Assembly (NCBI GenBank): GCA_913020115.1
Contig: CAJWBQ010000014.1
Coordinates: 46,850 to 110,849, forward strand
Origin: an uncultured Cellvibrionales bacterium
GTDB taxonomy: Bacteria; Pseudomonadota; Gammaproteobacteria; Pseudomonadales; Cellvibrionaceae
Reading direction: 5' to 3'
DNA length: 64,000 bases
Position numbers and translations under genes: made by a program
Shown: positions 25,792 through 34,722 of the stretch, piece by piece
Layout: every line of letters starts with the position of its first letter
How positions within the stretch are numbered: the stretch's first letter is position 1
The notes under the pieces: generated by a model
The model's input: only the letters and a program-made list of their open reading frames with translations
The model's database searches: none
Told to the model about the DNA's origin: nothing

Positions 25792-27472
25792 ACCTGCCAA
25801 GTTATTCAAACTAAAAGCGCTCGCCTACTCATCAATTTTTATGCTGGCAAGTTGTGGCGGAGGTGGCGGCGGGAGCAGCGCCGTCACCGCAGCGGCTCCA
25901 GCAAACGGTGGCGCAACACCTGTCGAAACACCTCCGCAGTTTATAAACATTACCGTTGAAAGCGGCATCGATTTTACCCACGGCTACCAAAACCCTACCG
26001 AAAATTCCATGCCCGAAGCATTCGCCGGCGGCGCAGCTGCAGGTGACTACGATAACGATGGCGACATTGACTTGTACATTGTGCGCGGCGACTTAGCCCC
26101 TAACCTTCTGTATCAAAATGACGGCAGCGGAAACTTTACTGACCTTGCCGCCAGTGCCGGCGTCGCCGAAACCAAACCCGGTGGTGGCGTTTATCGACAC
26201 AGTGGCCCTACTTTTGCCGACATGGATGGCGATGGCTATCTCGATTTGTTACTGGGCTCGCTCAATGGCGACCCCGTGATGGTTTATAGAAACAACGGCG
26301 ACGGCACATTCACCGACGTGACAGCGGCTTCGGGTTTAGATCAAATCAACAAAGTAAATACAATTTCCGCCGCCTTTGGTGACTATGATCTTGATGGCAG
26401 AATTGATCTGGCGCTCTCACATTGGGGCTCAAGTGTTAATGCTGGCGAGTCCAGCGACACACAAACATTATGGCGTAACATTTCCACTGGCTCCGGCAAC
26501 ATTGCCTTCACCAACACCAGCACTACCAGCGGCATCTCTTCAAGTTTTGCTACTCGGCACCCTGGCACTGGCGTTTTAGCAGGTGATCATGATTACTCAT
26601 TCGCACCGAGCTTCGCTCGAATGGATGGCGACCTCTACCCAGATTTATTAAGTGTCGCCGATTTTAGAAACTCACAAATTTTTCTAAACAATGGGGACTC
26701 AACGTTTACCGATGCCACTGATGAAGCACTTATGATCGACGACAGCGGCATGGGTTCAGCTTTAGGAGATTACGATAACGATGGTGACCTCGACTGGTTT
26801 GTCACCAGTATTCTGGGCTCTAACCAGCCTACCGGCAACCGCCTCTATCAAAACAGCGGCATCGGTTCATTTGCCGACATCAGCTTCGACCAGAAAATTC
26901 ACGATGGTGGCTGGGCATGGGCTGCCTGCTTTGCCGACTTTAACCTCGACGGCATGTTAGATATCTACCACGTGAACGGCTGGCGAGATGACAATTTTAA
27001 TAACTTTTCTAGCACTCCCAACCGACTGTTTATCAACAACGGCGCCACCTTCGACGAACAGGCCAGCGACTACGGTCTCAACGACAGCCGTCAGGGCCGC
27101 GGCCTTGTCTGTGCCGACTTTGATAACGACGGCGACACCGACGTTTTTATTACCCACAGCGGCGGCATCAATAGCGGAAGCCTCTACCGCAACGACAACA
27201 CTGGCGATCGCTTTTCATTGACGGTAACTCTAGAAGGTCGCGCGCCCAACACGGAAGCCTCCGGGGCAAGAATCTATGCAAGCATCGGTGCTACTACACA
27301 AATGCGAGAAATAGTTATTGGAAGTAATTTCACAAGCCAGAACCCTACTTCACAAATTATAGGCTTGGGGGATGCAACTAGCGTAGATACTTTAAAAATT
27401 GAGTGGCCTGATGGGACAGAGCAAACTTTTACCAATGTGCTGGCTGGCTCGGTCGCTTATACGCAGCCCTAA
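25784..27472 (+). CDS. FG-GAP/ASPIC-UnbV (CRTAC1-type) lipoprotein
   Basis: A 562-residue surface lipoprotein. The lipobox is MLASC (about 20-24), followed by a Gly-rich spacer. Then come repeated FG-GAP/VCBS calcium-binding blades (GDYDNDGDIDLYIV, ADMDGDGYLDLLLG, GDYDLDGRIDLALS, GDYDNDGDLDWFVT, ADFDNDGDTDVFIT) forming a beta-propeller, and a C-terminal ASPIC/UnbV domain (IGSNFTSQNPTSQIIGLG, VDTLKIEWPDG). ATG 25784 is chosen; the upstream TTG is inside the haloperoxidase gene. The pairing with a vanadium haloperoxidase suggests a shared extracellular complex. That role is an inference. Confidence 0.85.
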   Translation: MFKPAKLFKLKALAYSSIFMLASCGGGGGGSSAVTAAAPANGGATPVETPPQFINITVESGIDFTHGYQNPTENSMPEAFAGGAAAGDYDNDGDIDLYIVRGDLAPNLLYQNDGSGNFTDLAASAGVAETKPGGGVYRHSGPTFADMDGDGYLDLLLGSLNGDPVMVYRNNGDGTFTDVTAASGLDQINKVNTISAAFGDYDLDGRIDLALSHWGSSVNAGESSDTQTLWRNISTGSGNIAFTNTSTTSGISSSFATRHPGTGVLAGDHDYSFAPSFARMDGDLYPDLLSVADFRNSQIFLNNGDSTFTDATDEALMIDDSGMGSALGDYDNDGDLDWFVTSILGSNQPTGNRLYQNSGIGSFADISFDQKIHDGGWAWAACFADFNLDGMLDIYHVNGWRDDNFNNFSSTPNRLFINNGATFDEQASDYGLNDSRQGRGLVCADFDNDGDTDVFITHSGGINSGSLYRNDNTGDRFSLTVTLEGRAPNTEASGARIYASIGATTQMREIVIGSNFTSQNPTSQIIGLGDATSVDTLKIEWPDGTEQTFTNVLAGSVAYTQP

Positions 27473-27563
27473 TCGAAGAAAGAAAAAGTCACCAGCTTAT
27501 GCAGCGAGTTTAGCTTTTCGGGCGCCCTGCAATTACTTCGACCACTAAAATATTTGCGTAGAC

Positions 27564-27639
27564 GGGGTCAAGTCTTGCCTTTTGCCTGCATACCGAGCTT
27601 AGGCGGATGCCAATGGGCAAAAGGCAAGACTTGACCCCG
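27564..27639. repeat. REP locus 11, full inverted repeat
   Basis: Both arms, between the convergent ASPIC lipoprotein and GNAT genes. Its right half shares CCAATGGGCAAAAGGCAAGA with locus 12. A short extra GACCCCGTT follows at 27648. Confidence 0.9.
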
Positions 27640-27668
27640 TTATTTTATGACCCCGTTCTTTTAGCTGC

Positions 27669-28085
27669 TTATAGAATTTCTAGTAAATTGATCTCCATTT
27701 TTACGTAAGAAACTCCAGATTTTGAAAATTCAGCCCCCTTCCTCTCCATGCCAAATTTTTCGTAGAACTCAGCGGCAGAAAGGCGAGCGTCGCACCAAAA
27801 TGTCTCTGCATTAGATTTTTCTAACTCTAGGATAATATGTGTTATAAGCCTTGAGCCAATGCCTCGGCCTTGAAATTCGACTAAGGTGGCGAATTTTCTG
27901 AGTCTAGCAATAGGCCCTTTCCTATAAACAGACGCAACGCTGACCAAGCTTTCTTCAACAAAAACGCCGTAATGCATCGCCGTTTCATCGCCTTCCACCT
28001 TACAAAAGGACAAGGGTTTACTCGGCCACAATATTTCATGTCGGATCGGTAAGGCATCACCCCAATTTATGTTTCGAATATACAT
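27669..28085 (-). CDS. GNAT-family N-acetyltransferase
   Basis: A 138-residue acetyl-CoA-dependent transferase: beta strands and RKFATLVEFQGRGIGSRLITHIILELEK (motif A, the Q/RxxGxG/A pyrophosphate loop), then FWCDARLSAAEFYEKFGM (motif B). The acceptor is unknown. It stands alone, with REP locus 11 after its stop. Confidence 0.82.
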   Translation of the reverse strand: MYIRNINWGDALPIRHEILWPSKPLSFCKVEGDETAMHYGVFVEESLVSVASVYRKGPIARLRKFATLVEFQGRGIGSRLITHIILELEKSNAETFWCDARLSAAEFYEKFGMERKGAEFSKSGVSYVKMEINLLEIL

Positions 28086-28467
28086 ACAAGCTTTTCCCTG
28101 GGTGGCTCACTATTAATTGTTAGGACTCGTCTTGATTAACGAAGCGAGCTAAACCCAATAGCTCAAGCGCTTGAACTTTGTCGACAATAGGCGCCAGAGA
28201 TTGAAACCTTTGTAACACACGGGCAGCCTCGATTCTTAAGAACTTACCCACCGCAAGCATGTTATATTGTATTTTTCCGCGACAATAGCGACCGCTACTA
28301 GTATTTGGCTTCAAATACCTACAAGGTTAGCATCAAACGTAGTAATTCAAAGCCAGAACTGTATCTAAAATCGGCAATATAAAATGCCTACTCTTCTGGA
28401 GAGCCGTCAAAGCTTACCAGACTACAAACTACTAAGATTATGCGTAATCCTTGTTATGAGCTATAAC
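28086..28467. other. intergenic, no confident gene
   Basis: 382 bp. A 64-codon open frame lies on the minus strand (28120-28314), but it has no ribosome site or recognisable family, so I do not call it. I see no hairpin or known repeat here other than the start of the 8-bp array at the right end. Confidence 0.4.
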
Positions 28468-28546
28468 TTATTGGGTTATTGGGTTATTGGGTTATTGGGT
28501 TATTGGGTTATTGGGTTATTGGGTTATTGGGTTATTGGGTTATTGG
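28468..28546 (+). repeat. 8-bp tandem repeat (TTATTGGG), about 9.9 copies
   Basis: Nine perfect copies plus TTATTGG, directly upstream (start codon 45 bp after the last copy) of the membrane GGDEF-EAL gene. An in-frame stop at 28558 keeps the array outside the coding region, so copy-number change would affect promoter spacing or the leader. Confidence 0.95.
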
Positions 28547-28590
28547 AAAGTAAACCTTAAGAGGCTGTTATTAATATACTAAAACGTGCG

Positions 28591-30534
28591 GTGCTATGGG
28601 CAAGTGGTGGGGGGAAAGCAGAGCAGATCATATTTGCTCAATTTAGGGAGCTATTAACGAAGGTACCCCTACTGTATTTTATCTTATTTGCCAACTCGGT
28701 GGCTGTGGCTTACACCCACTATGGCACAGCGCCTGACTATTTGACTGTATATTTCATGGTATTTTTGAGCGTGGCGTGCTTGCTACGAGCTTTAAAGTGG
28801 CACAGCTTTAGAACCCAAACCTTCGACCTCAAACAGGCTAAATACCAGATAAAGATGACGGTGTTATTTTCTGTATTAATGGGGATTGGTTTCTCAATGT
28901 GGAGCTTCACCCTATATAAGTATGGGGATATCGCCTTAAGATCCCACGTTGCGTTCTATATGTCAGTGACCGTGATTGGCATCATTGTATGCTTAATTCA
29001 TATACCCGCTGCTGTGTGGTCAACCACAATCACCGTGGGCATACCCTTTGTCTTGTTCTTTGGCACAAGTGGTGAGCCAGTTTTTGTAGCGATAGCGATT
29101 AATTTCTCCATGGTAGCAAGCCTATTGGTGTTGATTGCACTGAGCTATTATCGAGCCTTTTCCAGTGTCATTGAAGCCAAACTAGACTTGCAATTACAGC
29201 ATGAACAGACACAGAAACTTAATATAGAAAACGAATTTCTGGCCAATCAAGATGGCCTCACGAAACTCGCCAACCGACGTAGTTTCTCGAAATATCTTCA
29301 TAAAAAACTCAACGAGCACGCTACTAGCCCTAGCTTTATCGTCGGGTTCGTTGATTTAGATGGTTTCAAGCCAGTCAATGACATTCATGGCCATGCCGCA
29401 GGTGATCGCGTATTGGTGGAAGTTAGTAAACGCCTAACCAGAGTATTGACTGGCGATTGTATGATAGCTCGAATTGGAGGCGATGAGTTTGCATTAGTGA
29501 TTGATCACAGTGCCAGCGAAAGTAAAATCAAAGAACTAGGAAAAGAAATAACACAAGCCTTGCAGGTTCCTTTCACCATGCGTACAGGCTTAGTGCAAAT
29601 ATCAGCTTCTTGTGGCTTTGCAATTTATCCTGAAGCCGGCGATACAGTTGATGAACTTATGGATAGAGCAGACTTTGCGCTCTACGAAGCAAAGGCGGAA
29701 GCTAGAGGAAGTTCTGTTATTTTTTCTAACAAACACCGACGCCTCATTAAACGAAAGTCCAAAATTGAACTGGCACTTAACCAAAGTGTTAATAACACTG
29801 AACTAAGCATAAACTATCAGCCTATAGTTAATGGGAAAACAGGGGAAATAAAAGGGCTAGAAGCGCTTGCCAGGTGGCACAACCCAATGCTAGGCCAAGT
29901 TTCACCAAGCGATTTTATTGCCATAGCCGAAAAAATAGGCACTATAGGCGATATCACTTTACATTTATTTGAGAAAGCCGTCTGCGATCTAAAAAAATGG
30001 CCACCCCACCTTTATTTATCATTCAATCTCTCAACCCACGACGTAATGAACAACAACACCTTACTAAAACTAAAGCGTATTATAGATAATCACGAAGTTC
30101 CTAGCGGGCGTATTCAATTCGAAGTTACGGAAACCACTATGATGAACGACTTGGATCACTCCTCAAAAATCACCAAGACCCTACGAGAGCAGGGATTTAT
30201 GATTGCTTTGGATGATTTTGGTTCTGGTTATTCCAGCTTGAGTTACATTCATAAGTTGGATTTTGATAATTTAAAAATTGATCGTAGTTTTATTGACCAT
30301 CTGCTGCAAGATCAACGTAGCCAAAGGGTGTTAAAAACCATTCTAGAGCTATGTTCAAATTTCGAAGTAAGCTGTACCGTTGAAGGAGTTGAAACCGAAG
30401 AACAAAAAGACCTACTACTCGCCCTTGGCTGCATACAAATGCAAGGCTATTATTTCTCTCGCCCGGCTCCAATAGAACAAATAAGTCTCTCGAAGAATGA
30501 TGAGGACGTAGCCTTGGCCAATAATACAGCATAG
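28591..30534 (+). CDS. membrane-bound GGDEF-EAL protein
   Basis: A 647-residue inner-membrane protein. Residues about 25-190 contain some six hydrophobic helices, 225-390 a GGDEF domain (intact ARIGGDEFALVI, no I-site RxxD), and 395-640 an EAL domain (GLEALARW, FNLSTHD, EVTET, DDFGSGYSSLS, KIDRSF, VEGVETEEQ). Both active sites look complete, so it may make or break c-di-GMP depending on the signal. The start is GTG 28591; no ATG fits. An 8-bp repeat array lies upstream. The next gene, a hybrid kinase, is convergent. Confidence 0.88.
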   Translation: MLWASGGGKAEQIIFAQFRELLTKVPLLYFILFANSVAVAYTHYGTAPDYLTVYFMVFLSVACLLRALKWHSFRTQTFDLKQAKYQIKMTVLFSVLMGIGFSMWSFTLYKYGDIALRSHVAFYMSVTVIGIIVCLIHIPAAVWSTTITVGIPFVLFFGTSGEPVFVAIAINFSMVASLLVLIALSYYRAFSSVIEAKLDLQLQHEQTQKLNIENEFLANQDGLTKLANRRSFSKYLHKKLNEHATSPSFIVGFVDLDGFKPVNDIHGHAAGDRVLVEVSKRLTRVLTGDCMIARIGGDEFALVIDHSASESKIKELGKEITQALQVPFTMRTGLVQISASCGFAIYPEAGDTVDELMDRADFALYEAKAEARGSSVIFSNKHRRLIKRKSKIELALNQSVNNTELSINYQPIVNGKTGEIKGLEALARWHNPMLGQVSPSDFIAIAEKIGTIGDITLHLFEKAVCDLKKWPPHLYLSFNLSTHDVMNNNTLLKLKRIIDNHEVPSGRIQFEVTETTMMNDLDHSSKITKTLREQGFMIALDDFGSGYSSLSYIHKLDFDNLKIDRSFIDHLLQDQRSQRVLKTILELCSNFEVSCTVEGVETEEQKDLLLALGCIQMQGYYFSRPAPIEQISLSKNDEDVALANNTA

Positions 30535-30625
30535 ATAATGCGACTTGATGTTACCTTTCGAATGGACATCGTCGATGTGGAAAAACAATCTGTCCGCTGT
30601 GTGCCAGCAGCTGTCAAACAGAATT

Positions 30626-32356
30626 CTATAAGACTTTTTTTGCAGACTCAATAATACCGTCTAATATAGGAGGGTAATCTGAAAGCTTCACTGGCTTAAG
30701 CAGCTTCCCATTCATCCCGGCATCTAGACAGAGCTTAGTGTTTCCATCTAACACATGTGCTGTAAGGGCAAAGATTTGGATGGAGCGAAGACCATGCGCA
30801 TTTTCCCAATCTCTTATTTTTCTTGAGGCCTCATAACCATTCATATTAGGCATTTCACAGTCCATCAATATCAAGTCGTATTGGTCAGCATGCTCACAAT
30901 ACTCTTGTAGAGCTTGTTTGCCATCATCAACAATTGTTAACAACAGTCCAAGCTTGTTTAATTGGCCTTTAGCTACGAGCTGATTAACTTTATTATCCTC
31001 TGCCAATAACACTTTCAGATTGCCGTAACTATGGCCAATCGGTGGCTCCTTTTCTTCAGCTGGTGGCGCACCAATGTTTATAGGAAGAGTAAAGCTAAAA
31101 CTCGTACCACTACCTTTCTCACTTACAACCTCAATATCTCCGCCCATAATGTTTACCAAGCGTTTACAAATTGGCAGCCCTAAGCCTGTGCCTCCATAAT
31201 TTCGAAAGGTGGAACTATCTTCTTGTGAAAACGGGTCAAATATCTTATCTATATTTTCTGGACTTATTCCTATTCCTGAGTCAACAACAGAAAACTTTAC
31301 AACGGCCGTTTTTACTCGTTTTTCAAGACATTCGACAATAAGCTTTATCTCACCTTGCTTGGTAAACTTAAGGGAATTGCTCAAAAGATTACTGAGGATT
31401 TGGTGAAGACGAGCTACGTCACCATTGAGGTATGCTGGTAGACACTCATCAATAACCAAAGAAAATTTAGCTGCACTAGGACTATGTATTTGGAAAGGCT
31501 GACTAATGATAGAGAGCCATTTTTTTGGTGAAAAATCTATCGCCTCCAACTCTATATCTCCGGCCGACAATTTTGAAAAGTCTAAAATATCATTTATGAC
31601 AGTCATCATAGTCTCACCGGCTTGGCTAAGTGACTGAAGATAACTCCGCTGTTCTTCGTTCAACGGTGTTGACTGTAAAAGTTCTGCCATCCCAAGCACA
31701 CCATTCATGGGCGTTCGAATCTCATGAGACATAGTGGCAAGAAAATTATCTTTCACTCCATTGGCCACTTCTGCCCTGTCTTTTGCCAATTTGAGTTCTT
31801 GAGTTCTCTCCTCTACACGCCTCTCTAACTGGACTTGATAGTGATTAAGTTCTTTGACCTGATCTTCTAATAATTGCGCCTGTTTGACATTCTCCATTTC
31901 GGCGGAAATACGGCCCGAAAAGAATTGGAAAATCGAGCTTACCCAATCAGTATCAAGAATCGCTTGTTCATATAGTGCAACTACAATACCGAAAACATCG
32001 CCCTCTTTCGAATGTAGAGGCGCGCCAACATAGCCTTCAATTCCCATATCAATGAGGAGCTGGTCGCCGGGGAAAAGATGACTAACTTGAGAAGGGTAGA
32101 TGCAAACACTACTGTCGGTTACCATCTGGCAAGGTGTTCCATCAAGCCCATACTCAAAATTATCAATTATCTGGTCGCCCTTACATAAAGATATTGTTTC
32201 TGAAGAAGCGGTCTCAGGATTTAGACGAGCAATAAAGGTGTAGTCAGCATCGATTGCCGATGACAGACCAAGAGTTATGGCCTGGAAATACTCATCTCCT
32301 CGCTTATTACCCACACTTTCAATAACTTGAGGAATTACTCTCTTAAAATCATCCAT
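30626..32356 (-). CDS. GAF-type sensor hybrid histidine kinase with REC domain
   Basis: A 576-residue soluble kinase. Residues about 5-170 form a GAF-like sensor with GLDGTPC, 172-200 a coiled coil ([22 protein letters not shown]), 205-270 HisKA ([11 protein letters not shown], phospho-His), 315-430 HATPase (GGTGLGL), and 455-575 a receiver ([16 protein letters not shown]). No separate HPt domain is seen. The GTPC sensor resembles the N-terminal sensor of the diguanylate cyclase at 33159, so both may sense the same input. ATG 32356 was taken over an upstream TTG, with little ribosome-site support. Confidence 0.87.
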   Translation of the reverse strand: MDDFKRVIPQVIESVGNKRGDEYFQAITLGLSSAIDADYTFIARLNPETASSETISLCKGDQIIDNFEYGLDGTPCQMVTDSSVCIYPSQVSHLFPGDQLLIDMGIEGYVGAPLHSKEGDVFGIVVALYEQAILDTDWVSSIFQFFSGRISAEMENVKQAQLLEDQVKELNHYQVQLERRVEERTQELKLAKDRAEVANGVKDNFLATMSHEIRTPMNGVLGMAELLQSTPLNEEQRSYLQSLSQAGETMMTVINDILDFSKLSAGDIELEAIDFSPKKWLSIISQPFQIHSPSAAKFSLVIDECLPAYLNGDVARLHQILSNLLSNSLKFTKQGEIKLIVECLEKRVKTAVVKFSVVDSGIGISPENIDKIFDPFSQEDSSTFRNYGGTGLGLPICKRLVNIMGGDIEVVSEKGSGTSFSFTLPINIGAPPAEEKEPPIGHSYGNLKVLLAEDNKVNQLVAKGQLNKLGLLLTIVDDGKQALQEYCEHADQYDLILMDCEMPNMNGYEASRKIRDWENAHGLRSIQIFALTAHVLDGNTKLCLDAGMNGKLLKPVKLSDYPPILDGIIESAKKVL

Positions 32357-33158
32357 TCCCAGCAAGACCCATAATACGTAGAAGGTATTAATTATAGTCG
32401 AATATAAGGGGCTGAGGTGGACTCAACGTCCCCATCGTGTATAAAAACCGGCTGTAGTGGACTTCCACAACTTTAATAGACACCGAATAAGGTCAATCCA
32501 ACTCTATGAAAAGTGTGTATAAAGGGAAAGTGATACACAGAAGGTAACAAACACTGCACATCGAGCGCCCTAAAAATTTAATCGCTGTGTTATTGAAAAA
32601 TAATGTGCCTCTCATCAAGGCTATTCAGTAACCAGACGATGCCTAAGGCCTAGGAACAGCCACTTATATAAAAGAGCGTATGATGCCTACAGTTCACCGC
32701 CACCCCATAAGTACTTTTGCCATTTCCCGAATGGATTGACAATGCCCATAATTGACCTAGATTTATTGGTAGCTTGATCGCGCCACAATTTGCAAACGAT
32801 CAATCGGCGGCCTGAAAACATTTGTGAATACACTCTGGTGCTGGACTGAAAACTGGAATTACACCTGTTGCGTAATTTTTGGATAAGCGAAATGGATGTT
32901 AAATCGATAGTTGCGCGAAGTGGCGGCAATAGTATGAAGACCCAGCCCTTGATCTTAACAGACCAGGAACTGAGCGATATTTTGCTCAAGCACTAATAAG
33001 AATCCTGTCTCGGTCTTATTCACGCTAGACCACATTGAGGATAGTACTGGTTCAGCACTCGAAACGCTCCTCACAATAAAATTGATAGCCAGATATTTAA
33101 ACCTGTCGTATGGTTTAGTATATACTAAACGCCAGTCTAACCATTGTTGAGTAGCATT
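32357..33158. other. long intergenic region without a supported gene
   Basis: About 800 bp between the divergent kinase and the cyclase. A minus-strand 100-codon open frame (32687-32989) and a plus-strand 34-codon frame (32892-32996, MDVKSIVARSGG) are both without ribosome sites or recognisable products. Short imperfect dyads occur near 32410-32460. A clear palindrome is found only at 33113-33130. Confidence 0.4.
33113..33130. promoter_or_regulatory. 18-bp palindrome upstream of the diguanylate cyclase
   Basis: GTTTAGTATATACTAAAC, perfect, 28 bp before the cyclase start. It overlaps a TATACT sequence that could be a -10 box, so a bound dimer would block or set transcription. Confidence 0.5.
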
Positions 33159-34394
33159 ATGAATTTAGATAATTACTCATTACAAATAGCAAATATCGCA
33201 ATGGAAATGCTAGACAGTGAGAAAAATGGATTTGCGCTATGCGACCCCTCAGGGGCAATGCTCTATTGTAATGATTCCTACCAAAACCTTAAGCTCTCGG
33301 ACACCAAGATACTCATCGCCCAGTCCATTGACTTGGCGATAGTTACTTTCGACGTCAAAACCAGCGAGTCGGCGGTTAGAGTAAAAATCACTAAACTGAA
33401 TTCAGGTTATGCAGTAACAACAACCGGTGTAGTCACTAATTTCAATGCAAGAGAGCTGACCTTAGAAAACTTGTCGTCCGCTGACGCCAACAATATTTTC
33501 GACTCTGTGGTTCAAAACGTATATGAGACAACGGCTTGGCGTTGGATCGCCGTTTCCCGCTTTATAGAAGAAGAAAAGATTGAGATATTGTCAATGTATG
33601 ACAGCGGGAAATTCGTAGACGGATATATATACACTGCCTTGGGTACGCCCTGTGAAGTTGTGGCTAGCACTAAAGAATTTGCCTTTTTTCCAAAATTGTC
33701 TGAGCGCTTCCCCCACTATGATGTAATGCATGAGATGGGAGCCAAAGTTTATGCGGGCATGGTCTATCGCTCAGATTCAGTGCCCGTAGGTCATATTTTT
33801 GCGATGCATGACGAGGAGAATGTTAACGCCACGATTATCGAGGACGTACTTCGTTTGTCGGTGTCGATTATGGGCTTTAAGCTGGAGGCAGATCACGCAA
33901 AAGGCGTAGCACTTAAATCAGAACAGGAAGCCAATAAAGATTCTTTAACTCAGGTATTCAATCGCAGGGCCTTCGAGAGAGATCTTGCCATCAGCTTTGA
34001 TTATCTAGAGAAAAAAATGTTCTCAGATACCATTCTGGCCATTATTGATCTCGACGGAATGAAAAACGTTAATGACACTTATGGCCACGATTTCGGCGAC
34101 ACCTTGCTAAAAACTTTCGCACAAGCCATTGAAATCTTCAGCCGACCTGAAGATAAGCTTTATCGTTTGGGCGGCGATGAGTTTGCGATGATATTAAATG
34201 GTGCGGGCCCCGCGCAAATCAATTCTATTCAAATGAGAATTGAGAAGGCAGTTGAAAAGACGAAGATGTCTGGCTTTCCAACTATAGGCGCATCACAGGG
34301 CTTTACGGCGCTTTCTGAGGTGGAAGGCGACATTACCGACTGGAAACGGTCCGCCGACAAAAGGATGTATTTACATAAACGGTCGAAACAGTAG
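33159..34394 (+). CDS. diguanylate cyclase with PAS-like and GAF-like sensors
   Basis: A 411-residue soluble protein. Residues about 12-90 are PAS-like (GFALCDPSGAMLYCNDSYQ), 105-255 GAF-like with ALGTPCEVV and EMGAKVYAGM, and 262-411 GGDEF. The active site is intact (YRLGGDEFAMIL) and has an I-site (RPED) five residues upstream. It should make c-di-GMP with product inhibition. ATG 33159 (MNLDNYS) is chosen. The GAF-like part resembles that of the kinase at 30626. An 18-bp palindrome lies just upstream. Confidence 0.85.
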   Translation: MNLDNYSLQIANIAMEMLDSEKNGFALCDPSGAMLYCNDSYQNLKLSDTKILIAQSIDLAIVTFDVKTSESAVRVKITKLNSGYAVTTTGVVTNFNARELTLENLSSADANNIFDSVVQNVYETTAWRWIAVSRFIEEEKIEILSMYDSGKFVDGYIYTALGTPCEVVASTKEFAFFPKLSERFPHYDVMHEMGAKVYAGMVYRSDSVPVGHIFAMHDEENVNATIIEDVLRLSVSIMGFKLEADHAKGVALKSEQEANKDSLTQVFNRRAFERDLAISFDYLEKKMFSDTILAIIDLDGMKNVNDTYGHDFGDTLLKTFAQAIEIFSRPEDKLYRLGGDEFAMILNGAGPAQINSIQMRIEKAVEKTKMSGFPTIGASQGFTALSEVEGDITDWKRSADKRMYLHKRSKQ

Positions 34395-34722
34395 GCGAGA
34401 TAATTTATGGTCCTTTTTTGAGGCTGTAGATAAGACAGTATTGCAGTCCTATCTACAGGAACTTGGGATCGTGCTGACAAGTCGAATGCTATAGGCTAAG
34501 TACAACCTCTCGTTAGGCGAGGTTATGCCACCCAGCAACCAAGCAGAAAGGTATAGCTACTAGTAGAATACTATCAACCCCTAGGGATAAGTATCGACTG
34601 CTGAAATTCTGCGACTATAAAAAATAAAGGAAACCTGTAACAAAGTGCGAGTCGCAAACCTAGTTTAATAAATGCGCTCGTCGGAGAACTCCAACACTGG
34701 AACAAATTCCGCCTTATAATTC
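34395..34722. other. intergenic, contains a 9-bp-arm inverted repeat
   Basis: 328 bp between convergent genes. A stem CTGTAGATA / TATCTACAG (34424-34458, inner GAC/GTC pairs) is the only structure seen. It has no T-run, so it is not a canonical terminator. Confidence 0.4.

Noticed and set aside
10672..27639. CRISPR array made from the repeated arms
   Set aside because: The copies are scattered singly between genes, are inverted pairs and have a RAYT gene; there are no regular spacers and no cas genes.
28120..28314. 64-codon minus-strand gene
   Set aside because: No Shine-Dalgarno or family match; could be chance, so not called.
28468..28546. CRISPR or origin iterons
   Set aside because: Units are adjacent 8-mers with no spacers, and no replication gene is nearby; a simple-sequence repeat fits best.
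32687..32989. 100-codon minus-strand gene
   Set aside because: No ribosome site, no recognisable domain, and composition unlike its neighbours.
34424..34458. Rho-independent terminator
   Set aside because: A good stem, but no T-run follows on either strand.
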